From Oceanibium sediminis (GTDB lineage Bacteria; Pseudomonadota; Alphaproteobacteria; Rhodobacterales; Rhodobacteraceae), in assembly GCF_003265325.1 (NCBI RefSeq), contig NZ_QGNX01000002.1, positions 186,001-250,000 of the forward strand: a stretch of DNA of 64,000 bases. The letters are read 5' to 3'. The position numbers and the translations under genes were made by a program. The notes beneath the pieces are model-generated. The model was not told the origin of the DNA and searched no databases. It saw only the letters and a list, made by a program, of their open reading frames with translations. Shown piece by piece: positions 19,520 through 27,795 of the stretch (positions are counted from its first letter, which is position 1; every line of letters begins with the position of its first letter).

Positions 19520-19972
19520 ATGTCGCTGCGCACCTATATGGACCTGGCCCTGGACGAGGCCCGCGCCGCCGCCGCGCGCGGCGAAGTGCCCGTGGGTGCG
19601 GTGATCACCGACCCGGCCACCGGCGCGGTCGTAGCACAGGCCGGGAACCGCACCCGCGAGCAGGCCGATCCCACCGCCCACGCCGAAATCCTTGCCATTC
19701 GCGCGGCTTGCGCCCGCCTTGGCAGCGAGCGGCTGACCGGGCTGGACCTGCACGTCACGCTGGAACCCTGCCCCATGTGCGCCGCCGCCATCGCCGCCGC
19801 GCGCCTTGGGCGGCTCTATTACGGCGCGTCGGACCCCAAGTCCGGGGGCATCGAACAGGGCCCGCGCGTGCTCAGCCACCCACAGGTGCATCACACGCCC
19901 GAGGTGTACGCCGGCATCGGCGAGGCCGAATCGGCCGCGCTGCTGAAGGACTTCTTCGCCGCGCGCCGCTGA
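19520..19972 (+). CDS. tadA: tRNA(Arg) adenosine-34 deaminase
   Basis: Makes inosine at the wobble position of tRNA-Arg(ACG). The 150-residue protein has the zinc-deaminase motifs TAHAEILAI (His 54, catalytic Glu 56) and LEPCPMCAAAI (Cys 84 and Cys 87), then the tRNA-type SGGIEQGPRVLSH segment. Start at 19520 (MSLRTYMDLALDEA); a second in-frame ATG six codons later is also possible. Divergent from rluB with a 52-base gap. Confidence 0.93.
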   Translation: MSLRTYMDLALDEARAAAARGEVPVGAVITDPATGAVVAQAGNRTREQADPTAHAEILAIRAACARLGSERLTGLDLHVTLEPCPMCAAAIAAARLGRLYYGASDPKSGGIEQGPRVLSHPQVHHTPEVYAGIGEAESAALLKDFFAARR

Positions 19973-19980
19973 GCCCCGTC

Positions 19981-20892
19981 TCAGGCCAACAGCGCCAGCG
20001 TGCCCAGCGTCAGCACGCTGGTATAGACCACGACCTGGCTGATCGCATCCGTGCGCACCCCGTGCAGAAGCGCCATGCTGAACGCCATCGCCCCCGCCGG
20101 CCCGGCCGAGGCGAGCAGGTATTGCCCGTAATCCTCGCCTGCCGGCGCCAGTCCGATCAGCCCGAGCCACACCAGCACGGGAAACAGCACCAGCTTTATC
20201 AGGGTGAAGGTCCAGACCGTGGCGTCCGGGCGGAAGCGGGTCGAACACATGACCACGCCCAGCGCTAACAGCGCGACCGGACCCGCCGCACCGCCGTTGA
20301 AATCGACGAAGGTCTGCACCGGCGCGGGCAGTTCCAGCCCCGCCAGGTTGATCGCCAGTCCAAGCAGGATGCCTTGCGTGATCGGCGTGCGCAGCACCGT
20401 CCCCGCGACCACCAGCGGCGTCACGCTCCCTGCCCGGATCAGCCCCAACGCCAGCATCGCGCCGCCGAAGGCGATGATCGAGTCCATCGCGATCACCGAG
20501 GCGATGGGCAGGACATGCGCCTCCCCGTACAACAGGACCGAGATCGGCAGCACGTAAAGCGCGTTGTTGGCGAAGATCCCCGCGAACCCCAGCAAGACCG
20601 CCTCGTCCGCGGGCCGCTGGAAGGCGCGCCCCGCCAGTTGATAGCCCAGGGTGAAGACGATGACCTCCGCCGCGGCGTAGATCATCAGCGGCACCGGGCT
20701 GACGCTGCGGATCGGCGCGCTGACAACAAGGTCGAATACGAGGATCGGCAGCAGCAACGTCATCGCGAAACGGTTGAGAACGCGCGCCTCGTCCCCGCTG
20801 ACCCAGCCGTTGCGCCCCACGAGGAAGCCCAGCGCCATGATCGCGAAGACCGGCAGGATCGGGTCGGCCAGGACGCTGACGATCTGCTGCAT
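19981..20892 (-). CDS. AEC (auxin efflux carrier) family transporter
   Basis: A 303-residue integral membrane protein with about ten helices in the AEC pattern: LADPILPVFAIMALGFLVGRNGW at the N-terminus, RFAMTLLLPILVFDL, FANNALYVLPISVLLYG (the conserved N-N/G crossover) and LPAPVQTFVDFNGGAAGPVALLALG. Such carriers move small organic anions; substrate unknown. Start at 20892 (MQQIVSVLAD). Convergent with tadA, 8 bases apart. Confidence 0.85.
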   Translation of the reverse strand: MQQIVSVLADPILPVFAIMALGFLVGRNGWVSGDEARVLNRFAMTLLLPILVFDLVVSAPIRSVSPVPLMIYAAAEVIVFTLGYQLAGRAFQRPADEAVLLGFAGIFANNALYVLPISVLLYGEAHVLPIASVIAMDSIIAFGGAMLALGLIRAGSVTPLVVAGTVLRTPITQGILLGLAINLAGLELPAPVQTFVDFNGGAAGPVALLALGVVMCSTRFRPDATVWTFTLIKLVLFPVLVWLGLIGLAPAGEDYGQYLLASAGPAGAMAFSMALLHGVRTDAISQVVVYTSVLTLGTLALLA

Positions 20893-21038
20893 CACGCCGC
20901 CCCGCCGCTGGCGGGCCATGCCGCTTGTCGGCGCGCCGATCCAGTGGCCGGGGCCCCCGCGCCCTTCCCTTTCGCGCGGGGCACTGGCAAGGAGGGGCCG
21001 GACACGCCCGACGGGGCGGCAGGCAAAGGATACCTGAC

Positions 21039-21686
21039 GTGACAGCGCATATCCCGCAATACAAGCTTTCCTACATCAGCGTGCCGAAGAACGCCTGTTC
21101 GTCGCTCAAGAAGATGCTCTTCCGCCTTGAAAAAGGCCGCGACCTGCAAGCCTATACCGCCAACGGGGCGCTCAGGACGGTTCACCACGTCTACCCCTCA
21201 AAGCCCTACGACCGCTGGCGCCAGCAGATGCCCGCGGGACACTGGACATTCGCGGTTCTGCGCGACCCGCTGGACCGCCTGATTTCGACCTATACCAACA
21301 AGATCCTGCAACTCGACGTTCTGCGCGACATGGAGCTCGAGGCGGGCGATCTTGACCGGGGGCTGACGACCAGGCCCTCGCTGCCTGAGTTCGTGCGCTT
21401 TCTTGGCCGCTATCGCGGCCTGTCGCGGGAAATCCGCCGCCACACCGATCCGCAGGTCACCTTCCTGGGGCCTGACCCGGCGTTCTTCGACCGCCTTTAT
21501 CCCATGCAGGCGCTGCCGGAGCTGGCGGAGGACCTGGAAAAGCGCACGGGACAGACGCTCACCCTCGGCCAGAACAACGCCAGCACCGAGTTCCGCGCCG
21601 GGCTTCCCGCGCTTTCGCAGAACGAGCGCGCGAAGCTGGAGGACTTCTACGCCGAGGATTACGCCGCCTACGGCGCGCTTTTCTGA
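21039..21686 (+). CDS. Sulfotransferase family protein (type 2)
   Basis: Probable PAPS-dependent sulfotransferase of the carbohydrate type. The 215-residue product begins at a GTG (VTAHIPQYKLSYISVPKNAC) with AAAGGA eight bases upstream. YISVPKNACSSLKKML resembles the 5'-phosphosulfate binding loop and FAVLRDPLDRLISTYTNK the 3'-phosphate motif (R..P..R..S.Y). No membrane helix is seen. A second member with the same two motifs is at 57620-58426. Acceptor unknown; a surface glycan is plausible. Confidence 0.75.
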   Translation: MTAHIPQYKLSYISVPKNACSSLKKMLFRLEKGRDLQAYTANGALRTVHHVYPSKPYDRWRQQMPAGHWTFAVLRDPLDRLISTYTNKILQLDVLRDMELEAGDLDRGLTTRPSLPEFVRFLGRYRGLSREIRRHTDPQVTFLGPDPAFFDRLYPMQALPELAEDLEKRTGQTLTLGQNNASTEFRAGLPALSQNERAKLEDFYAEDYAAYGALF

Positions 21687-21726
21687 CACGCTGGGACTCC
21701 GAGACCTGCGGGCAGTGAGGGGCCGC

Positions 21727-22419
21727 TCAAATCTCGATGGGCTGCATCACCTCGGGCTCCACCACGTCCACCCCGGGCAGGGCGGCCGCCAGCTCGTCGG
21801 CGTTCTGCGCCAACAGCGGGAAGGTGCGGTAGTGACAGGGGATGATCGTCTTGAAATTGAAGAAGGTCTTCGCCGCATAGGCCGCGCGGCGCTGGTCCAT
21901 CGTGAAATGCCCGCCGATGCACAGGATGCCGATCTCGGGCGCGTGCAGCGCCTCGAACACGGCCATGTCGGCCATCACGTCCGTATCGCCCGAGAAATAG
22001 ATCGTGCGCCCCTCGCCCGCGATCATGAAGCCGCTTTCCGCCCCGGCGTATTGCGGTCCGGCCTCCGTCCCGACGGAGGAGGAATGCGTCGCGTTGACCA
22101 TCGTCACTGCCACGTTGCCAAGCTGCACCGTGCCGCCCTTGTTGAAACCGATGGTCGAAATGCCTTCGGACGCTTCCCAGTGGGACATCAGGTCGTAGAT
22201 CCCGACGACCGGTACGCCCAGTTCCTTCGCCAGCGCGACAGCCTCTCCCGCGTGGTCACCGTGACCGTGGCTGACGAGGATATGAGTAGCACCCGCCGTC
22301 GCGGCTGCCTTGTCATGTCCCTCGAACAAGGGGTTGCCGGTGAACCAGGGATCGACCAGCAGGACCTGGTCGCCGATCTCCATACGAAAACTTGCGTGGC
22401 CTATCCATGTGATTTTCAT
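21727..22419 (-). CDS. UPF0173-type metal-dependent hydrolase (metallo-beta-lactamase fold)
   Basis: The 230-residue product has ITWIGHASFRMEIGDQVLLVDP and the metal site ILVSHGHGDHAGEAV (HxHxDH), then YAGAESGFMIAGEGRTIYFSGDT (metal-bridging Asp) and TIIPCHYRTFPLL (last His). That order is typical of the UPF0173 group, whose physiological substrates are not established. The ATG at 22419 has an AAGGA site upstream. Divergent from the ceramidase-like gene with 64 bases between the starts, so the two may share a control region. Confidence 0.88.
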   Translation of the reverse strand: MKITWIGHASFRMEIGDQVLLVDPWFTGNPLFEGHDKAAATAGATHILVSHGHGDHAGEAVALAKELGVPVVGIYDLMSHWEASEGISTIGFNKGGTVQLGNVAVTMVNATHSSSVGTEAGPQYAGAESGFMIAGEGRTIYFSGDTDVMADMAVFEALHAPEIGILCIGGHFTMDQRRAAYAAKTFFNFKTIIPCHYRTFPLLAQNADELAAALPGVDVVEPEVMQPIEI

Positions 22420-22483
22420 ATTGTCCTTCCTATGTTCAGGGCTGATACCACACTCCGGCGGGCCCGAAATCAAGGAGCGGAAC

Positions 22484-23152
22484 ATGGACTGGATGACGCA
22501 GGTGGACAATTACTGCGAGCGGACGGACTTCAGCTTCTGGTCCGAGCCGCTGAACGCGGCGACCAATGCCGCCTTCATCCTGTCGGCGCTGATCGTCTGG
22601 GCGATGCTTGGCGGCAAAAGCGACCGCCCCGCGCGGCTGCTGACCGGCATTCTGCTGATCATCGGCATCGGATCTTTCCTGTTCCACACCTATGCGACGC
22701 GCTGGGCCCTGGCGCTGGATGTGTTTCCGATCCAGCTGTTCATCCTGGCCTACCTGTTTTTCGCTACCACCCGATTTTTCGCCCTGCCGCTCTGGGCGGG
22801 GCTTGCAGCGGTGATTGCGTTCTTTCCCTTCGCCTATGCGGTGTCTGCCGGGGTCAGCGCGCTGGTCGGCCCGCTCAACGGGTCCGTCGCCTATGTGCCG
22901 GTGCCGATCCTGATCTTCGGTTACGCCGCCGCGATGGCGTTTCGCGATACCGAGACCGCACGCGGGCTGGCGATTGGCGCGGGGATCCTCGTCGTCTCGC
23001 TTGTCTTTCGCACGATGGACGAAGGGGTGTGCGGCGCGGTTCCCTTCGGCACGCATTTCCTGTGGCACGTGCTGAACGGGGTGATGCTGGGCTGGATGAT
23101 CATCGTGCTGCACCACCACCGCGCCCCCGAGGACCGGATCGCCGGGGCCTGA
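22484..23152 (+). CDS. Ceramidase-like integral membrane amidase
   Basis: A 222-residue protein with about seven membrane helices, of the alkaline ceramidase family. Visible active-site pattern: YCERTDFSFWSEPLNAATN at the N-terminus, Ser 64 and His 68 in GSFLFHTYATRW, Asp 79, and His 191 and His 195 in THFLWHVLNG. The spacing S-x3-H-x10-D and H-x3-H is the same as in animal alkaline ceramidases, so zinc ligands look intact. Start at 22484 is preceded by AAGGAG. Bacteria of this group make few sphingolipids, so the real substrate may be another N-acyl lipid; this is inference. Confidence 0.8.
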   Translation: MDWMTQVDNYCERTDFSFWSEPLNAATNAAFILSALIVWAMLGGKSDRPARLLTGILLIIGIGSFLFHTYATRWALALDVFPIQLFILAYLFFATTRFFALPLWAGLAAVIAFFPFAYAVSAGVSALVGPLNGSVAYVPVPILIFGYAAAMAFRDTETARGLAIGAGILVVSLVFRTMDEGVCGAVPFGTHFLWHVLNGVMLGWMIIVLHHHRAPEDRIAGA

Positions 23153-23160
23153 GCGACGGG

Positions 23161-23811
23161 TCAGTGCGCGGCGGCGTAAGACAGGACAATTTCCGCCGCG
23201 CGCTCCGCTGACAGAATCGGCGGGATCAGCGTCAGGAAACCGCCCTCGGCATCCATCAGGTAGATATGGCTGCCGTGCGCGTAGACCGGACCGTGCACGG
23301 GGTCATCAAAAACCACCGATTTCTCGACCGAGAACAGCTTGTACACCGGCTCCAGTTCCGCTTCCGTCCCGGTCAGGCCGATGAAATCCGGGTGATCCAG
23401 GGTGAGCAGCGCGGCCATCGTCTCAACCGTGTCGCGCGCGGGATCGACGGTGATCATCACCGGCGCGAGGGGGACGCCCTCTGCCGCCAGCCGGTCGGTG
23501 ATCTCTGCCATCAGCGGCAGCGCGACCGAGCAGATCGACTGGCAGTTCGCATAGCCAAAGAAGACCAGTTGCAGCCGCCCCTCGGGGTCCGCCGCGCCAC
23601 GGGGGTGTCCCGCCTGGTCCGTCAACCGGAAGGGCCCGCCCAGCTTCAGCGGAAACGGCGTGTCCGGCCCGCTGATCGTATCGGACATGGCCGCGGAATG
23701 CTGCCGCGCGTCCGCCACGCTGTCATGGGCCCTGCCGTCATGGGCCAGCGCCGCGCCGCCAAGGGCGGCGGCAAGCGTCAGGCCAAGGGCAAGCCCCCTC
23801 ACTGGAACCAT
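23161..23811 (-). CDS. SCO1/SenC family copper chaperone-like protein
   Basis: Periplasmic thioredoxin-fold protein, typically used to load copper into cytochrome c oxidase. 216 residues: signal-like N-terminus (LALGLTLAAALGGAALAHDG), then FFGYANCQSICSVALP with the CxxxC copper site (Cys 90, Cys 94) and GSHIYLMDAEG with the copper His 182. ITVDPARDT is also typical. Its start overlaps the upstream secreted-protein gene by 13 bases, so the two are cotranscribed. A histidine-containing segment after the signal peptide (HDGRAHD) may also bind metal. Confidence 0.88.
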   Translation of the reverse strand: MVPVRGLALGLTLAAALGGAALAHDGRAHDSVADARQHSAAMSDTISGPDTPFPLKLGGPFRLTDQAGHPRGAADPEGRLQLVFFGYANCQSICSVALPLMAEITDRLAAEGVPLAPVMITVDPARDTVETMAALLTLDHPDFIGLTGTEAELEPVYKLFSVEKSVVFDDPVHGPVYAHGSHIYLMDAEGGFLTLIPPILSAERAAEIVLSYAAAH

Positions 23812-24371
23812 TCTTTAAGGAAGGCCGCGTCCTCCTCCGGGCCGAGGCCGAGCCAGCCCTCGCGCGCGATTTCCGCGGCGATGCGCGGGTCGCGGCGGAA
23901 CCAGGGGCCCTGCCCCGCCGCGTCGGGGTTGGCGGCGGCCCAGTCCTTCGTCCAACGGTTGGCCTTGATCCATTCGCTGGCCCCTTCGGCGCGGATGGTC
24001 TGCACCAGGTAGACGTTCTGCGCGCCAAGCTCGGCGTCGGTGATGAGCAGGCCGTCCACCTCCACCGCCTGTCCGCAGAACGGCAGCAGTTCGTTCGCCC
24101 CGCCGGTGAAGGCGGGCTGGCCGTTCTTCAAGGGCAGCACCATGACGCCATCCGCTTCGCGCAGCAGCGCCAGTTGCCGCGCGCCATCGCCGCAATTGTC
24201 GGGGCAGTCGCCGGTCAGCTCGCAGAGCGGATCGACCACCGTCGCCGCGAAGAACGCCTTGCTCTCACCGTAGAGCCCCCACTCGCGCGCGTCGGACCCT
24301 TCGGAAAAATCCTGCGCAACCGCCGCCCCCGCAAGCAGCGACAGGGCCAGGGCCAGACTCGGGGCGCTCAT
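23799..24371 (-). CDS. Secreted cysteine-containing protein of unknown function
   Basis: 190 residues with a clear signal peptide (MSAPSLALALSLLAGAAVAQ). The mature part has four cysteines: CELTGDCPDNCG (50, 56, 60) and LPFCGQA (99). The rest is acidic and tryptophan-rich (RWTKDWAAANPDA, REGWLGLGPEEDA). No family recognised. It is sandwiched between a second secreted cysteine protein (4-base overlap) and the SCO gene (13-base overlap), which points to a shared periplasmic task, perhaps copper or thiol handling. Confidence 0.7.
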   Translation of the reverse strand: MSAPSLALALSLLAGAAVAQDFSEGSDAREWGLYGESKAFFAATVVDPLCELTGDCPDNCGDGARQLALLREADGVMVLPLKNGQPAFTGGANELLPFCGQAVEVDGLLITDAELGAQNVYLVQTIRAEGASEWIKANRWTKDWAAANPDAAGQGPWFRRDPRIAAEIAREGWLGLGPEEDAAFLKEWFQ

Positions 24372-24826
24372 TGCCCCGGCTCCGGGATGGCGAAGCCGGG
24401 GACGACGCCGAAATCCTCATGCGTGCGGTTGATGATGTCCTGGTCGGCCACCACCTCGGCCACGACGAGGTAGTTTATCCCGTCCCGCTTATAGAGCATC
24501 CCGTCCGCCGTGATCGTGTGGCTGGCGATGGACAATTGCGTGTCGCCGCCGTTCGACGTGGCGTCATCGCCGATCTTCAGCACCATGTAGACCTGCCCGT
24601 CCTCTCCCAGCAGGCCGACGGGGATGCCCCCCGCCGAACACCAGAGCGCGCAGGTATGATGCGACGATCCCACGACCGCCTCGGGCCCGCCCATGACGCC
24701 GGAGAAGTAGCACCAAGTGTCGATCGCCTCGCCTGTAACCTGGATCCGCTCGGCTTCCTGGGCGGCGGCGGGCAGTGCCGCGCCGATCAGGGCGAGCCCG
24801 GCGGCAAGTGTGGGGAAATGTCTCAA
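24368..24826 (-). CDS. Secreted protein with conserved-looking Cys/His cluster
   Basis: 152 residues. The start is taken as TTG at 24826 because GGAGG stands eight bases upstream and the resulting N-terminus (MRHFPTLAAGLALIGAALPA) is a good signal peptide; an in-frame ATG 18 codons earlier gives a charged, non-signal N-terminus. The mature protein has TWCYFSGVMGGPEAVVGSSH, then HHTCALWC (Cys 39, His 56, His 57, Cys 59, Cys 63), a pattern suited to metal binding. Family not recognised. First gene of the three-gene unit ending in the SCO gene. Confidence 0.68.
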   Translation of the reverse strand: MRHFPTLAAGLALIGAALPAAAQEAERIQVTGEAIDTWCYFSGVMGGPEAVVGSSHHTCALWCSAGGIPVGLLGEDGQVYMVLKIGDDATSNGGDTQLSIASHTITADGMLYKRDGINYLVVAEVVADQDIINRTHEDFGVVPGFAIPEPGQ

Positions 24827-24990
24827 GGCCGGTTCCTCCGCTTGAACATGTCCCGGCAGTCTACGCCAGGTGGTGTTCACCTCCCAATCACAGTTGGGTC
24901 AGGCCGGACGCCCCGCTCGCGCGCGGGCCTTGCATGGGCCGGGGCGCGCGGATAAACCCGGGCGCGACCCGTAACGGAGACCGCGAAAAC

Positions 24991-25278
24991 ATGTCGATCG
25001 ACAAGGACACCGCCCGCAAGGTGGCCCATCTCGCCCGGATCGAGGTGGACGAGGCAGCGCTCGAACCGCTGGCCAAGGACCTGAGCCGCATCCTCGACTT
25101 CATGGATGAACTGAACGAGGTGGACATCGAAGGCGTCGAGCCGATGACATCGGTCACGCCGATGGACCTGCCGCGCCGCGCCGATGAAATCACCGACGGC
25201 AACCGCCAGGCCGATATTCTGGCCAATGCCCCCGACGCCCGCGAAGGCTTCTTCGCCGTCCCCAAGGTGGTGGAATAA
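24991..25278 (+). CDS. gatC: Aspartyl/glutamyl-tRNA amidotransferase subunit C
   Basis: Small stabilising subunit of GatCAB, which amidates Glu-tRNA(Gln) and Asp-tRNA(Asn). The 95-residue product has [40 protein letters not shown] and [12 protein letters not shown], all typical of GatC. Two bases separate it from gatA; gatB is not in the window. Confidence 0.95.
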   Translation: MSIDKDTARKVAHLARIEVDEAALEPLAKDLSRILDFMDELNEVDIEGVEPMTSVTPMDLPRRADEITDGNRQADILANAPDAREGFFAVPKVVE

Positions 25279-25280
25279 GC

Positions 25281-26768
25281 ATGAGCGACCTGAATACCCT
25301 GACCATCGCCGCCGCCCGCGACGGGCTGCGCAAGGGCGACTTCACCGCCCCCGAACTGACCGAGGCGTGCCTGAGCGCCGCCGAAGGTTCCGGCGCGCTG
25401 AACGCCTTCATCGCGCATACGCCGGACCTGGCCCGTACGCAGGCCGACGCCGCGCAGCAGCGGATTTCTGCCGGTGACGCGCCGGCGATGTGCGGCATTC
25501 CGTTGGGCGTCAAGGACCTGTTCGCGACGAAAGGCGTGCAGACGCAGGCCGCCTCGGCGATCCTGGAGGGGTTCAAGCCGCCCTATGAATCCACGGTCAC
25601 GCAGAAACTGTGGGAGTCCGGCGCGGTGATGCTGGGCAAGCTGAACATGGACGAATTCGCCATGGGCTCCAGCAACGAAACCTCGACCTACGGGCCGGTG
25701 ATCAACCCCTGGCGGCGCGGCAACGAGGACACGCCCCTGACGCCAGGCGGCTCGTCCGGCGGGTCGGCTTCGGCGGTGTCGGGCGACCTGTGCCTTGCGG
25801 CGACCGGGACGGACACCGGCGGCTCGATCCGCCAGCCTGCCGCCTTTACCGGGATCGTCGGCGTGAAGCCCACCTACGGGCGCTGCTCGCGCTGGGGGAT
25901 CGTGGCCTTCGCCTCGTCCCTGGACCAGGCGGGCCCGATGACGAAATCCGTGCGCGACGCGGCGATCATGCTGGGCGCGATGGCCGGGCACGACCCCAAG
26001 GACAGCACCTCTGCCGACCTGGCCGTGCCCGATTTCGAGGCCGCGCTGACCGGCGATATCCGGGGCAAAAAGATCGGCATTCCAAAGGAATACCGTGTCG
26101 ACGGCATGCCCGAGGAAATCGAGCGCCTGTGGCACGAAGGCGCGGAAATGCTGCGCGACGCGGGTGCCGAGCTGGTGGACATCAGCCTGCCGCACACGAA
26201 ATACGCGCTACCCGCCTACTATGTGATCGCGCCGGCCGAGGCGTCTTCGAACCTGGCCCGCTATGACGGGGTGCGCTACGGCCATCGCGCCAAGATCCGC
26301 CAGGGCGAGGGCATCACCCAGATGTACGAGCGCACCCGCGCCGAAGGCTTCGGCGACGAGGTGCAGCGGCGCGTCATGATCGGCGCCTACGTCCTGAGCT
26401 CGGGCTTTTACGACGCCTATTACAAGCGCGCGCAGAAGGTGCGCACCCTGATCAAGCGCGACTTCGAAACCGTCTACGCCGATGGCATCGACGCGATCCT
26501 GACGCCCGCCACCCCCTCCGCCGCCTTCGGCATCGGAGAGATGGCGGACGCCGACCCGATCAAGATGTACCTGAACGACGTTTTCACCGTCACGGTGAAC
26601 CTAGCGGGGCTTCCGGGCGTTAGTGTCCCGACGGGGCTGGATGCCCAGGGCCTGCCCCTGGGCTTGCAGCTCATTGGACAGCCCTGGGGCGAGGCGGAGA
26701 TGCTGAACATGGCCTTCGCACTGGAAAACGCCGCCGGTTTTGCGCATCATGCGCCCAAGTGGTGGTAG
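25281..26768 (+). CDS. gatA: Aspartyl/glutamyl-tRNA amidotransferase subunit A
   Basis: Amidase-signature glutaminase subunit that feeds ammonia to GatB. 495 residues. The catalytic Lys lies in [15 protein letters not shown], the Ser pair in [14 protein letters not shown] and [19 protein letters not shown]; the downstream [21 protein letters not shown] segment is the usual GatA extension. Forms an operon with gatC. Confidence 0.96.
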   Translation: MSDLNTLTIAAARDGLRKGDFTAPELTEACLSAAEGSGALNAFIAHTPDLARTQADAAQQRISAGDAPAMCGIPLGVKDLFATKGVQTQAASAILEGFKPPYESTVTQKLWESGAVMLGKLNMDEFAMGSSNETSTYGPVINPWRRGNEDTPLTPGGSSGGSASAVSGDLCLAATGTDTGGSIRQPAAFTGIVGVKPTYGRCSRWGIVAFASSLDQAGPMTKSVRDAAIMLGAMAGHDPKDSTSADLAVPDFEAALTGDIRGKKIGIPKEYRVDGMPEEIERLWHEGAEMLRDAGAELVDISLPHTKYALPAYYVIAPAEASSNLARYDGVRYGHRAKIRQGEGITQMYERTRAEGFGDEVQRRVMIGAYVLSSGFYDAYYKRAQKVRTLIKRDFETVYADGIDAILTPATPSAAFGIGEMADADPIKMYLNDVFTVTVNLAGLPGVSVPTGLDAQGLPLGLQLIGQPWGEAEMLNMAFALENAAGFAHHAPKWW

Positions 26769-26800
26769 ACCACGCTCAGGGCAGAGCAAGAGGTAGACAG

Positions 26801-27559
26801 ATGTTTCGCACGATGACGAGCCTTGTGGTGATCGGCCTTCTCGCCGGTTGCGTCGACGGGCCACGGCCGCCCGCGGGCGGTTACGGCCCCTTCGACCCGC
26901 CCCCGCCCGCGCCGTTCGACCAGCCGGAGGCGATCTCGACACTTCCCGGCGTGCCGGGCAGCGCCGGTGTGACGGTGCGCGACCCCGCTGGCACCCAGGT
27001 TGCCACGACGGATCAGCAGCCCCAGGACGCGGACCCGAACGCAGCGCTTGCGCGCGACGTGACGGCGGTCCTCGGCGGGACACCCCGGACAGGCTCGGGC
27101 AGTACATCGGCCCCCGCGACCGGCAGTTCGGCAGGCGCAGTGCCCGGCGCGACCGAGATCGGAATTGATCCGAACGATGACAGCATCAACCTGAACCTGA
27201 CCAGCCAGGAACAGCAGAAGCGCGAGCGTGACGCCGCGCAGGCCCGTCGTGAGGCCGCGCAGCAGCAACTCGTCGTCGTCGCGCCCGAACCCGTGCCGGA
27301 ACAGAACATCAACGCCAACGTGGTCGCCTTCGCGAAGGAAACCACGCATCCTGTCGGGACAAAGCGCTACAACCGGCCGGCGTTCCGCAACCGGGTGCAA
27401 TCCGCGTCCAACTGCCGCCGACTCGGCAGCGATGACGAGGCGCAGCGCCAGTTCTTGGCCAATGGCGGACCGACCACCGACCGGTTCAATCTTGACCCGG
27501 ACGGTGACGGATTCGCCTGTGACTTCGATCCGGAAAAGTATCGTAAGCTGAACTTCTGA
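26801..27559 (+). CDS. Lipoprotein with C-terminal Excalibur calcium-binding domain
   Basis: 252 residues. N-terminal lipobox LLAGC (Cys 17) predicts a lipoprotein. A long proline, glutamine and alanine-rich low-complexity stretch, including EQQKRERDAAQARREAAQQQ, leads to an Excalibur-type domain: ASNCRRLGSDDEAQRQFLAN and then NLDPDGDGFACDFDP, where Asp residues in a DxDxDG loop sit next to a Cys. Start at 26801 has AAGAGG upstream. It lies 32 bases after gatA but has no functional link to it. Probable role in surface or peptidoglycan contact; not demonstrated. Confidence 0.75.
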   Translation: MFRTMTSLVVIGLLAGCVDGPRPPAGGYGPFDPPPPAPFDQPEAISTLPGVPGSAGVTVRDPAGTQVATTDQQPQDADPNAALARDVTAVLGGTPRTGSGSTSAPATGSSAGAVPGATEIGIDPNDDSINLNLTSQEQQKRERDAAQARREAAQQQLVVVAPEPVPEQNINANVVAFAKETTHPVGTKRYNRPAFRNRVQSASNCRRLGSDDEAQRQFLANGGPTTDRFNLDPDGDGFACDFDPEKYRKLNF

Positions 27560-27567
27560 GCCGGATC

Positions 27568-27586
27568 GGGCGCCCGGCGGGCGCCC
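27568..27586. terminator. GC hairpin between convergent genes
   Basis: GGGCGCC (27568-27574) pairs with GGCGCCC (27580-27586) across a 5-base loop, flanked by GATC words, in the 32-base gap between the Excalibur lipoprotein and the cold-shock gene. No strong T-run on either strand. Confidence 0.45.
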
Positions 27587-27591
27587 CCGGA

Positions 27592-27795
27592 TCAGATCTT
27601 CAGGTCACCGGCGATCTGCCGGCCGTCCCGGCCTTCCTGAAGTTCATATTCGATGGGCTGATTGTCAGTCAGCGTGGTCAATCCGGCTGCCTGAACAGCC
27701 GTGATATGCACAAAAACGTCTTTTCCGCCGCCGTCGGGCTGGATAAATCCATAACCCTTCTCGGTGTTGAACCATTTGACGGTGCCTTTAGCCAT
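27592..27795 (-). CDS. Cold-shock domain protein
   Basis: 67-residue single CSD protein, KGTVKWFNTEKGYGFIQPDG with the RNP1-like KGYGFI and DVFVHI (RNP2) motifs, binding single-stranded nucleic acid as an RNA chaperone. Start at 27795 (MAKGTVKWF), four codons inside the longest frame. A promoter candidate at 27916-27943 implies a leader of about 110 nt, in line with the long regulatory leaders of csp genes. Confidence 0.93.
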   Translation of the reverse strand: MAKGTVKWFNTEKGYGFIQPDGGGKDVFVHITAVQAAGLTTLTDNQPIEYELQEGRDGRQIAGDLKI

